Below are positions 5,717-13,569 of a stretch of 17,709 bases of DNA, piece by piece. This DNA comes from Lentimicrobiaceae bacterium (GTDB taxonomy: Bacteria > Bacteroidota > Bacteroidia > Bacteroidales > WCHB1-69), in NCBI GenBank assembly GCA_009787485.1, contig WQWP01000037.1:1-17709 (forward strand). The letters run 5' to 3'. The stretch's first letter is position 1. The number at the start of each line of letters is the position of its first letter. The position numbers and the translations under genes are program-made. The notes beneath the pieces were generated by a model. That model was not told where the DNA came from, did not search any database, and was given only the letters and a program-made list of their open reading frames with translations.

Positions 5717-7987
5717 ATGAAACGAATCTACTACATCTTCATCCCCATCTTCATCCTAACAGTTTTAGGAATCATAATATTTTCCAATGAAAAAACCATG
5801 GAAACCATCCGAAAACAAACCGCCCAAATCATGAAAACCGAATTTATCCCCACTCAAAACAGAATCATAGAAACTTGCGAGGTTTTTACCCAAAAAGACT
5901 CCATTTACGAAGATTTCCGCAATAAATTCCGCTTTCAATTCCAAACCATCGGGGTGGCTACTTTTTCCGATAGCAGCCGGCTGATTGTCATTTCCGAGCC
6001 CCCACATTATTTCGAAATAGATTCGATTAAATCAATACTTTCGAAATTTACGCATGCCGTAGAAACAAAACAACATCCGTTCGGATATGATGGTTTTGTT
6101 ATTGATATTCTAATTTCCATGGTAAATGCCACCGATGAAAATGTGCAAAACATCGTGAGAAAGCTATCCGAGGCACTTTATCTATCTGATTATAAGCCGG
6201 TATCCATGATTTTGCCTGCAGAAGACAAACGCGTTTATTTTTCGGAAGAAAATTTAGACTACCAAATTTCATTATACGAATTTCACGAATGGTTTCTTAA
6301 AAATGATGAGCCATTTATTCAATTGCAGGATACAAATACCATTTACACTGTGGCTTCCATTTTTGAGAACAAGCACAGCGGTGTGTTTTTTAGTCAGTTG
6401 CCCGGCTTCGTCGCATGGGCGCTTCCCAAAAAAGCAGATATCACCAACCACATCAGCCACATCCGGCAGTTTACGTTAGATGCCGATTTGATTCTCGGCG
6501 CATTAGCCGACACTTCTATGTTAGTGATTATTGGGCGGGAACGCGAAGCCCCGTTGCAAGAATTACCTCCGCTTTATGTAGAAACCATTTTGCTGCTGGC
6601 TTCCATCACCGAAAAAGAATTGTCGCAAAGTTTGGATATTAACGATTTTTTAGCCGGAAAGATGAAAAACGGTCGCGACTGGTGCCCCACCTATTTAAGT
6701 AAAGAATTGGAGCACACCGAATTTGGCAATTTAATGACATTAACCGATATTTTGCTCAAAGATTGGTCGGAAAGCGGAACGATACAGGAGTATAATTTCA
6801 AGTACCCTAAGCCCAAATATTATCCTTTCAAAAGACCGCTTTTTAGATTGTTGGGATTGAACGAATTGGTTTACAACTGGAATACCGCCAATGCCATGTA
6901 TGCCATTGATTTGCCCGAAGCCACCATATACACGTTGAATCGCACCGGTTCGTTGCCGGTTTCTTACTTCAACTCCCAAGAGCGTGCGCAAAGCATAGGA
7001 AAAAAATATGAGCGCCAGGCATACAACTATTTTGCAAACCTCGGCAATACCGATTTGGTTCGGGTAGTGCAATATACCGCTCTATACCAATTATTTATTG
7101 ATAATGAAATTACCTATTCGGGAGAACTGCACAACGATTTTCCTAAAAACAAACCCTACCTGCTGTTAACCCCCACAAAAAATCTATTAAACATCTTTAA
7201 AAATTTAAAAGATGAAGAGATTACTTTTCTTTGCGATTCTGCATCAAAAAGGATGTTTACGCTGTATCAAAAGGATAAAGTAATGGAGCAACTTCGTCAG
7301 AATGAAGCACAATATAATTACAAGTACGGAGAGCCTGAGATTGAGCGCATCATGAGTCGCGTAAAAAGTGATAACATAGACCGGTTGGCAAGTGAATTTA
7401 AGAGTGTTCGTGCCACATTACAAAATTTGTCGGAAGAACAATTCAACAATTTGGCAAAACAATTGGCGTATCCGCGCGGGCAACGTGTAAACAACAAGGT
7501 AACGTATCAAACCTATTTGCATGCTAAAAAACTGAATAAACTCATGCAGAGCTTCGGCAAGAACAATTTAGACCTATTGGGTTTAGATTTGAATACCGTG
7601 AAAAACTATTTTGTAAACAACCTCAATAATTCTTCTGCTAAATATTTGAAAACGCCTTCTATCATTGTTACTTTTAACGATATGCTGACCACCGGCGGGC
7701 ACAACCTTTCCTCGAAAATAAGCAGAGTGAATACGATGCAAAATTACAAGCGCGACGATGGTGGTAGGGGGCATGAGGGAAGAGGTGGGAGGTATGAGGG
7801 AAGTGGTGAGAAGCCAACAGTAAGTACTAAGCCAACAACGACGGGTGGAGGGCAGCCGCAAACCGCTAAGCCGAAAACTACTACATCTTCAAGTTCAGCT
7901 CCTTCTCAAAAACCGGCATCTCAGCCAAGTATTCGGCCACGCACGGAGGTGGTGGCGGGGGGAGAGAGGGCGCAGCGAGGGCTTTAA
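5717..7987 (+). CDS. Membrane-anchored protein of unknown function with low-complexity C-terminal tail
   Basis: I do not recognise this 756-residue protein. The reading frame is open from 5678, inside the M28 gene, but the ATG at 5717 is preferred: it follows the M28 stop by 7 nt and starts a typical signal anchor (MKRIYYIFIPIFILTVLGII, membrane span about residues 4-22). The rest, about 23-680, looks like a mixed globular extracytoplasmic region with no cysteine motif or catalytic signature that I know. A conserved-looking stretch near the end of this part reads IIVTFNDMLTTGGHNL. The last 80 or so residues are low-complexity, rich in Gly, Arg, Thr, Ser, Pro and Lys, with no sorting domain. 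The start of the tail (DDGGRGHEGRGGRYEGSGEK) is encoded by a heptamer array. The membrane span also rests on a tandem repeat: CATCTTCATCCC then CATCTTCATCCT at 5734-5757. A scaffold or envelope role is possible but is not shown by the sequence. Confidence 0.75.
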   Translation: MKRIYYIFIPIFILTVLGIIIFSNEKTMETIRKQTAQIMKTEFIPTQNRIIETCEVFTQKDSIYEDFRNKFRFQFQTIGVATFSDSSRLIVISEPPHYFEIDSIKSILSKFTHAVETKQHPFGYDGFVIDILISMVNATDENVQNIVRKLSEALYLSDYKPVSMILPAEDKRVYFSEENLDYQISLYEFHEWFLKNDEPFIQLQDTNTIYTVASIFENKHSGVFFSQLPGFVAWALPKKADITNHISHIRQFTLDADLILGALADTSMLVIIGREREAPLQELPPLYVETILLLASITEKELSQSLDINDFLAGKMKNGRDWCPTYLSKELEHTEFGNLMTLTDILLKDWSESGTIQEYNFKYPKPKYYPFKRPLFRLLGLNELVYNWNTANAMYAIDLPEATIYTLNRTGSLPVSYFNSQERAQSIGKKYERQAYNYFANLGNTDLVRVVQYTALYQLFIDNEITYSGELHNDFPKNKPYLLLTPTKNLLNIFKNLKDEEITFLCDSASKRMFTLYQKDKVMEQLRQNEAQYNYKYGEPEIERIMSRVKSDNIDRLASEFKSVRATLQNLSEEQFNNLAKQLAYPRGQRVNNKVTYQTYLHAKKLNKLMQSFGKNNLDLLGLDLNTVKNYFVNNLNNSSAKYLKTPSIIVTFNDMLTTGGHNLSSKISRVNTMQNYKRDDGGRGHEGRGGRYEGSGEKPTVSTKPTTTGGGQPQTAKPKTTTSSSSAPSQKPASQPSIRPRTEVVAGGERAQRGL
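7763..7811 (+). repeat. Heptamer array GGTATGA x7 encoding a Gly/Arg-rich tail
   Basis: Seven consecutive units are readable: GGTAGGG, GGCATGA, GGGAAGA, GGTGGGA, GGTATGA, GGGAAGT, GGTGAGA. The consensus is the reverse complement of the TCATACC heptamer found at 2164-2191. A repeated AAGCCAACA word follows at 7811 and 7829. The array sits where the globular part of the unknown protein gives way to its disordered tail. Confidence 0.65.
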
Positions 7988-8017
7988 GATTTAAAATTAA
8001 AAGAGTTCTGCTAAGAG

Positions 8018-8048
8018 GTTGCAAAAATAAATAATTCATGTTAATTTG
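8018..8048 (+). promoter_or_regulatory. Bacteroidota-type promoter of the GT-C-like gene
   Basis: GTTG at 8018-8021, 19 nt, then TTAATTTG at 8041-8048 closely match the -33 (TTTG) and -7 (TAnnTTTG) boxes of the main Bacteroidota sigma factor. The -7 box is followed by CG, often seen there. The ATG at 8067 lies 18 nt downstream, which leaves a short leader and supports a new transcription unit after the unknown gene. Confidence 0.5.
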
Positions 8049-8066
8049 CGTTCTTAAAAAATATTT

Positions 8067-9944
8067 ATGCAAATGAGGTCAAAAATCGAAACAGAAGATA
8101 TTTTAAAATGGGTGGTTTTCGGACTTATTTTTGTGATAACCTTTCCCTATTTTGAACCCACTTATGATGTTGGCTTAGACCCCGCTTATGTATGGGGTTT
8201 CAACTGGCTTTTTGTTCATGATTATCACACCTTAACGCAAATCTGTTACCCCCATGGTCCGTTGGCTTTTTTAAAAATCCCTACAGTTATCGGACATAAT
8301 TGGCTGATCTTTCTAATTTTTTACAGCCTGTTGAAAATAGGATTTATCTACTTGTTTTTCAAATTATCCAACACATTTAATTGCGCCTTCAAATCCGCAA
8401 TTCCTGTGGTGTTGATTGTTTGTTTTTTTGTTAATGTAGATTTATTGATTATTGGAAATTGCATTATCTTGAATCTATTGTTTTATAAACATAATAAACC
8501 TATTTATCTTTATATCAGTGCGGTATTGGCGTCGTTAGGTGTATTTATCAAGTTTTCGATAGCTATAGCTTCTCTCTCTGCTATCTTGGTGTCTATTTTG
8601 ATTGATTATTACTATAACAGAAATATTATCAAATCATTAAAACAAATCGGAATCATGGGCGGTTTGGGGTTAATTATCGGGTTGCTTATTTTCCACGGTT
8701 TTGTTCCTTTGTTTCAATATCTTTGGGGAGCTTTCAAACTTTCGGGCGGGTATGATGCTGTTTCGTTACACCCTGATAACAAATGGGCGCTGGTATTGCC
8801 AGCTGTTGCACTCATCCTGTCTGTTCCTTTTTGGAATAAAGAAAAAGATGTTAGGATTGCTTATTTGCTGTGCCTGTTACCGCTTTTTGCAGCATGGAAA
8901 CACAGTTTTATGCGCCAAGACATTTTTCATTATAGAATCATTATATGTTTTTTAATTGTTTTTTGGGGTCTTATTTTGCTCATATCCAAAGAAAAAAGAA
9001 TATTAACTTTTATAGTGGCTTGTAGTACTGTTTTGCTTTTGTATGCGAACATGCGTGCAGTTTCGTGGTACAGAGGCATAAATAGAGAAGTTGTAGGTGT
9101 TAATAATTTTGTGGATGTTTTGCATTATCGAGATTTTACGCAACGAATAGCCTCTATGTCAGAACGTAATGTGTCTCCCAACAAACTCACTGATGAACAA
9201 AAAGCCTTTATTGGAGATCAAACTATAGATATTTATCCGTGGGATTTTTCTTACATTGCAGCCAACAATTTTCGTTGGAAACCAAGACGAACGTTAGAGT
9301 TAGCCACCTCAGCCAACTCCCAATGGGCTTCAGCAGAAGCTGCAAAAAATTTTTTGTTGCATGAAGATGCGCCGGAATTTGTTCTTTTTCATTATCAAAA
9401 AGGAATGGAGTCTATTGATGACCGCTATGTGTTGAGTGATGAGCCGCTGATTATGTATAACATACTCAATCACTATTCATTAGAAGAAAAAACGAATAAA
9501 TTTATGCTTTTTAAAAAAGACACCGTTGCACATTTTGAAAGTGTCATATTAGAAGCTCCGCAAATTGTTCAATTTAATGAGTGGATAGATGTTCCGAAAG
9601 GGGATCGTGAAATTATACGGCTAAGAGTTCTTTCTAAAAATAGTTTGAGAGGCAAGGTGAAAAAGATGCTTTATAAAGATGGACAATACTATATTGATTA
9701 TATGTTGGAAGATGGAACTGTTAATACTTACAGATATGTTTCCGGTACAGCAGTAGATGGTTTGTGGATTTCGCCTTTTATCCAAAATCCGCTGTCGGAT
9801 ATTGCTGAACAACCGGATGTAGTACAAGTTAGATTGCGCAATAGTCACCCACATTGTATTCAATCTGCGGTTACTGTTCAGTTTGAAAGAATTAAATTGT
9901 CTGAACCAGTCCTGAATTTAATTCAGGATAAACAAGATGATTAA
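8067..9944 (+). CDS. Polytopic membrane protein, GT-C glycosyltransferase-like
   Basis: This 625-residue protein has about ten predicted membrane spans in residues 10-330 and a soluble region from about 335 to the end. The first loop contains GLDPAYVWGFN and YPHGPLAFL, the layout of acidic residue, Pro and HGPL/YGPL motif seen in GT39/PMT-like GT-C membrane proteins that transfer sugars from lipid carriers. By that resemblance, D37 in GLDP could be the catalytic acid. A sugar-transfer role is therefore plausible but not proven; no donor or acceptor can be named. The start could be the ATG at 8067 or the one at 8073. The last residues (VLNLIQDKQDD) are encoded by a 17-bp inverted repeat plus 9-bp repeats, so the natural C-terminus may have been changed by that element. 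The U32 gene begins 11 nt downstream. Confidence 0.65.
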   Translation: MQMRSKIETEDILKWVVFGLIFVITFPYFEPTYDVGLDPAYVWGFNWLFVHDYHTLTQICYPHGPLAFLKIPTVIGHNWLIFLIFYSLLKIGFIYLFFKLSNTFNCAFKSAIPVVLIVCFFVNVDLLIIGNCIILNLLFYKHNKPIYLYISAVLASLGVFIKFSIAIASLSAILVSILIDYYYNRNIIKSLKQIGIMGGLGLIIGLLIFHGFVPLFQYLWGAFKLSGGYDAVSLHPDNKWALVLPAVALILSVPFWNKEKDVRIAYLLCLLPLFAAWKHSFMRQDIFHYRIIICFLIVFWGLILLISKEKRILTFIVACSTVLLLYANMRAVSWYRGINREVVGVNNFVDVLHYRDFTQRIASMSERNVSPNKLTDEQKAFIGDQTIDIYPWDFSYIAANNFRWKPRRTLELATSANSQWASAEAAKNFLLHEDAPEFVLFHYQKGMESIDDRYVLSDEPLIMYNILNHYSLEEKTNKFMLFKKDTVAHFESVILEAPQIVQFNEWIDVPKGDREIIRLRVLSKNSLRGKVKKMLYKDGQYYIDYMLEDGTVNTYRYVSGTAVDGLWISPFIQNPLSDIAEQPDVVQVRLRNSHPHCIQSAVTVQFERIKLSEPVLNLIQDKQDD

Positions 9945-9951
9945 GATTTTT
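9911..9951. repeat. Inverted repeat and 9-bp array at the gene end
   Basis: CCTGAATT and AATTCAGG flank a single T (9911-9927). Overlapping this are three 9-bp units: AGGATAAAC (9925), AAGATGATT (9934) and AAGATTTTT (9943). They encode the last residues and the stop codon of the GT-C-like gene and run into the gap before the U32 gene. From memory, AGGATAAAC-type 9-bp arrays are common in Bacteroidota intergenic DNA. Confidence 0.55.
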
Positions 9952-9955
9952 TTCT

Positions 9956-11221
9956 ATGTTTAACACCTTTACTAAAATGAAACAATTTTACCCTTCCATA
10001 GAAATCATGTCGCCGGCGGGCTCTTACGAGGCTTTGATGGCGGCCATACAATCGGGCGCGGGCTCCGTTTATTTTGGCGTAGGCAATATGAACATGCGCG
10101 CCCGTTCTTCCGCAAATTTTACCTTGGAAGATTTGGAGAAAATTGCGCAAATTTGCAAAGAAAATAACGTTTTAACATATTTAACCGTAAATACGGTCAT
10201 TTATAACCATGAAATTGCTGAAATGCAACTTTTATTGGATATTGCCAAAAAATGCGGCATTTCTGCCATAATTGCTTCCGATATGGCCGTAATGAATTAT
10301 TGCAAACAGATTGGTTTAGAAATTCATATCTCAACCCAATGCAATATTACCAACATTGAAGCAGTGAAATTTTATGCACAATTTGCCGATGTAATTGTAT
10401 TGGCACGAGAAACCGAACTCAAGGATGTTGCGCAAATCATTACACAAATTCATGCAGAAAATATTTGCGGGCCTAAGGGCGAATTGATTCAAATTGAAAT
10501 GTTTATCCACGGCGCATTATGTATGGCGGTATCCGGAAAGTGTTACATTAGTTTGGATAATTTCAATTATTCGGCAAATCGTGGCGCATGTTTGCAACCT
10601 TGTCGCCGAGCTTATCATGTAAAAGATGTAGATTCCGAAATTGAGTTAGCCATTGAAAACCAATACATCATGTCGCCTAAAGATTTGTGTACCATTGGCT
10701 TTTTGGATAAAATTCTGGCTGCCGGCGTAACGGTTTTGAAAATTGAAGGTCGCGGGCGTTCTCCCGAATATGTGAAAATGGTTACGCAATGTTACCACGA
10801 AGCGATTGAATCCGTTCAAAATCAAACTTATACAAAAGAAAAAGCGGAGAAGTGGACCGCCCAATTGCGTAGCGTTTACAACCGCGATTTTTGGGATGGC
10901 TATTATTTAGGACAAAAAACCGGCGAATGGACGCAGGATTACGGCTCGCAAGCCACGCGCACTAAACAATATGTAGGAAAAATAACGAACTACTTCTCCA
11001 ACTTGCAAGTAGCTGAGATTTTAATTGAGACGAACGAAATTTCTGTGAACGATGAAATTATGGTGTTTGGACCTACTACCGGAGTTATTGATGTGAAGGT
11101 AGAGGAAGTTCGGGTAGATTTAAAATGTGTAGATCAGGCTGTTAAAGGGATGTATTGTTCGGTTCCTGTTCGGGAATTGGTAAGGAGGAATGATAAAGTT
11201 TACAAGTGGATTGATGCTTAG
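9956..11221 (+). CDS. Peptidase U32 family protein, TrhP-like tRNA hydroxylation enzyme
   Basis: This 421-residue cytosolic protein belongs to the U32 family. It begins with IEIMSPAGSYEALMAAIQSGAGSVYFG and has the family signature around FIHGALCMAVSGKC and SANRGACLQPCRRAY. Four cysteines, C189, C196, C212 and C216, are well placed to bind an iron-sulfur cluster. The closest studied relative is TrhP (YegQ), which uses prephenate to hydroxylate uridine 34 of certain tRNAs. Despite the family name, peptidase activity is not expected for this branch. The length is near that of TrhP. Other U32 branches (RlhA, UbiU/UbiV) differ in length and cysteine pattern, so TrhP-like is the best call. The start could be 9956 or the in-frame ATG at 9977, which begins MKQFYPSIEIM and removes seven uncharacteristic residues. 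Confidence 0.8.
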   Translation: MFNTFTKMKQFYPSIEIMSPAGSYEALMAAIQSGAGSVYFGVGNMNMRARSSANFTLEDLEKIAQICKENNVLTYLTVNTVIYNHEIAEMQLLLDIAKKCGISAIIASDMAVMNYCKQIGLEIHISTQCNITNIEAVKFYAQFADVIVLARETELKDVAQIITQIHAENICGPKGELIQIEMFIHGALCMAVSGKCYISLDNFNYSANRGACLQPCRRAYHVKDVDSEIELAIENQYIMSPKDLCTIGFLDKILAAGVTVLKIEGRGRSPEYVKMVTQCYHEAIESVQNQTYTKEKAEKWTAQLRSVYNRDFWDGYYLGQKTGEWTQDYGSQATRTKQYVGKITNYFSNLQVAEILIETNEISVNDEIMVFGPTTGVIDVKVEEVRVDLKCVDQAVKGMYCSVPVRELVRRNDKVYKWIDA

Positions 11222-11226
11222 TTAAA

Positions 11227-12759
11227 ATGTTTAAAACCATGCCTCTAAAAACCATTTTTTACTTTTCATTATTCATTATTCATTATTCATTATTTGCCCA
11301 GCTCCCCAAAAACATCCAAAAAGCAGTGAATAAAGCCGAAACTGCCATGGCGCAACATAAATACGAAAAAGCATTGCCTATTTTAGTAAAGTATTATGCA
11401 AAAACGCCCATGCACTTTCGTCCGCATATAAAATGGAGAATTGATCAATGTTGGTTTGGAATCGAGGCGATGCGCCATCCTACCGATATGACACCCATCA
11501 ATTTGGGGAAAAATATTAATTCTCAATGGGATGAGTATCATCCTAATTTAACCGGAAACAGTAAGGAGATGCTGTTTACGGTGCGCCGCCCGCGCGATGA
11601 ACATACGGTATGTACCCATTGCCAAACAGAAGAAGATATTTTCAGCAGCCTGCAATATAACGGAGCTTGGCAGCCGCGAACAAGATTGGGAGCGCCCATC
11701 AATACAGGATATAATGAGGGTGCGCAGTCTATTTCTCCCGATGGCAGATATTTGTTTTTTACTATTTGCAACGCCGAGTTTGGATATGGCAGTTGCGATA
11801 TTTATTGGTCAAAGCGGGAAGGAGATGCTTGGTCGGAGCCCCAAAATTGTGGCCCCAAAGTAAATACAAAGTACTGGGAATCGCAACCTTCCATAGCGGC
11901 GGATGGCAAAACTATTTATTTTACGTCAAACCGTCCGGGTGGCTTTGGTGGTATGGATATTTGGAAAACCGAGATGATTTCCGAAGGCGTTTTTTCTGAG
12001 CCGGTAAATTTAGGGGATGTGATTAACACGCCCTTTGAAGAGATTTCGCCGTTTATTCATTTTGACCAAAGAACACTCTATTTTTCTTCAGACGGGCATT
12101 TGGGCATGGGCGGAAGAGACTTGTTCTACAGCAAGCTACAGTCTGATGGACAATGGGATACACCTGTTAATTTAGGCTATCCCATCAACACATTCCGGGA
12201 TGAATCGGGAATTTTTATCAATGCACAAGGCAATTTAGCTTATTTTGCTTCTAACCGTCCAGGCGGGTTGGGTGGATTAGACATCTATTATTTTGAGTTG
12301 GATGAATCGTTGCGCCCCGAACCGGTATGGTTTGCTGTTGAAGAAGTTGAGAATAAAAAGGATACCACAGTTATTGCCTCAACGGTTACTTCCGTTTTGG
12401 ATGCCATAAAAATTGGCGAAACGTTTATTTTACCTAATATCTTTTTTGAATTTGGCCAATCGGCTCTATTGCCCGATTCATATTCCGAACTGCAACGTTT
12501 GTTAGATTTTTTGATTAGAAACGAAACGGTTATAATTGAAATCAGCGGGCATACCGATGATCAAGGCTCAGAGTCCTACAATCAAAAACTTTCGATGGAA
12601 AGGGCGCAGGCGGTTTATCGTTATCTAATTGATAATGGAATAGATTCCAGCCGTTTATCTTACAAAGGCTATGGAAAATGGCGCCCTGTAGCGCCCAATG
12701 ATACGGAAGAAAACCGTGCGAGGAATCGGAGGACGGAGATTTTAATATTGGAACGGTAA
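11227..12759 (+). CDS. OmpA-family envelope protein with PD40 repeats (PorE-like layout)
   Basis: This 510-residue exported protein has a signal peptide ending near FAQ (residue 25), a short TPR-like helical region (about 30-85), five PD40/WD40-like repeats (about 95-365) and a C-terminal OmpA domain (about 400-510). PD40 units are clear in ISPDGRYLFFT, IAADGKTIYFTSNRPGGFGGMDIW and FASNRPGGLGGLDIYYF. The OmpA domain has the peptidoglycan-binding pair D444 (GHTDD) and R459 (MERA), 15 residues apart as in characterised OmpA domains. The family anchors outer-membrane or periplasmic complexes to the cell wall. This layout is shared with PorE of the type IX secretion system and with many other Bacteroidota proteins, so a T9SS role is only possible. 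No lipobox cysteine is seen. The start may be 11227 or 11239. Four perfect CATTATT units encode the signal peptide. The gene starts 5 nt after the U32 gene. Confidence 0.82.
   Translation: MFKTMPLKTIFYFSLFIIHYSLFAQLPKNIQKAVNKAETAMAQHKYEKALPILVKYYAKTPMHFRPHIKWRIDQCWFGIEAMRHPTDMTPINLGKNINSQWDEYHPNLTGNSKEMLFTVRRPRDEHTVCTHCQTEEDIFSSLQYNGAWQPRTRLGAPINTGYNEGAQSISPDGRYLFFTICNAEFGYGSCDIYWSKREGDAWSEPQNCGPKVNTKYWESQPSIAADGKTIYFTSNRPGGFGGMDIWKTEMISEGVFSEPVNLGDVINTPFEEISPFIHFDQRTLYFSSDGHLGMGGRDLFYSKLQSDGQWDTPVNLGYPINTFRDESGIFINAQGNLAYFASNRPGGLGGLDIYYFELDESLRPEPVWFAVEEVENKKDTTVIASTVTSVLDAIKIGETFILPNIFFEFGQSALLPDSYSELQRLLDFLIRNETVIIEISGHTDDQGSESYNQKLSMERAQAVYRYLIDNGIDSSRLSYKGYGKWRPVAPNDTEENRARNRRTEILILER
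11267..11294 (+). repeat. Perfect tandem heptamer (CATTATT)4 in the signal-peptide codons
   Basis: Four identical 7-bp units run without interruption and encode the hydrophobic SLFIIHYSLF of the signal peptide. Gain or loss of one unit would shift the reading frame of the OmpA/PD40 gene 40-70 nt after its start codon. Confidence 0.85.
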
Positions 12760-12778
12760 GTAGTGAGATTTAAAAATG

Positions 12779-12828
12779 GGTTGTGATAATCGATTAGTAA
12801 AAAATCTTATTTTTTTAACGAAACAACC
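12779..12828. terminator. Possible bidirectional terminator between convergent genes
   Basis: The 69-bp gap between the ends of the OmpA gene and the FkbM-type gene holds GGTTGT (12779) and ACAACC (12823), which can pair. Between them lies the smaller dyad AAAAAAT-CTT-ATTTTTT (12799-12815). The T run and the convergent setting suggest transcription ends here, but the stem is weak and interrupted. Confidence 0.3.
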
Positions 12829-13548
12829 TTAGTAGCACACAAAATAATACTCCGCATTGGTGTTAAAATAATTACCAAACTCATCTCGAGTTAACGGAGG
12901 TTTTTCTTTAATATAAGAGGTAAGAGTGAATATGCTTAAACCTATTTCACTCGATATAAAATCATATAAATCAAGAGGATTTGTTCCATAATAATCGCTG
13001 GCGCCCTTGCCGCATTCAAATAAAATAACAGGTTTGTTTTTTTGCAAAATATTTTTGGCGCCTTTTAATACGCCAAATTCGCCCCCTTCCACGTCAATCT
13101 TAATAAAATCAATCTTTTCATCGGGCGAAATAATTTCGTCCAAAGTTTTTATTTCTACCTCTATTTCTTCAATCTCCGGATTGGAAATATCATAGTGCCT
13201 TCTTTTTATGCCACTATAAGCAGGTGCATTTTTTACAAGTTGAAAAGTAGAATGCCCGGCTTTGTCTGAAAGTGCATACTGAAAAATCTGCGCCTTATTT
13301 TTATATTTTTTTTCTAATTCTTCAAACAAATAGGGGATAGGCTCAAAAGCGTAATGTTTGCCTTGGGGCGAATATTGCAACAAAAGATCTAATATTTCAC
13401 CCTTGTGGCAGCCAATATCAATACAATTGTAGTTCTTTTGGATGCTTTTTTTTATTATTGCTTTCGTAAGTCTGTCGTATTGAATATTTTTCGTTACATC
13501 TAAATGAAAATAAATCAATAATTTTCTCAACATATCTTTCACTGTCAT
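12829..13548 (-). CDS. FkbM-family SAM-dependent methyltransferase
   Basis: This 239-residue protein has the FkbM (Methyltransf_21) pattern. Motif I is CIDIGCHKGE at 42-51, the acidic residue that binds the ribose of SAM is in FEPIP at about 69, and KIDVEGGE at 150-157 is the most typical block of the family. These enzymes usually O-methylate sugars or small molecules, often on surface polysaccharides; the acceptor here cannot be named. The length is usual for the family. It is the second gene of a minus-strand pair, 21 nt after the other methyltransferase, so both are probably made from one message and work on the same product. Its end faces the end of the OmpA gene. Confidence 0.85.
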   Translation of the reverse strand: MTVKDMLRKLLIYFHLDVTKNIQYDRLTKAIIKKSIQKNYNCIDIGCHKGEILDLLLQYSPQGKHYAFEPIPYLFEELEKKYKNKAQIFQYALSDKAGHSTFQLVKNAPAYSGIKRRHYDISNPEIEEIEVEIKTLDEIISPDEKIDFIKIDVEGGEFGVLKGAKNILQKNKPVILFECGKGASDYYGTNPLDLYDFISSEIGLSIFTLTSYIKEKPPLTRDEFGNYFNTNAEYYFVCY

Positions 13549-13569
13549 AAATCGCTATATTTTAATGTT

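Noticed and set aside
6415..6642. Plus-strand open frame inside the unknown membrane protein gene
   Set aside because: It lies in another frame of a much longer gene and has no recognisable features.
7944..7980. G-rich run as a G-quadruplex regulatory element
   Set aside because: The G tracts are mostly of two bases and lie in codons of a low-complexity tail; base composition of the tail is enough to explain them.
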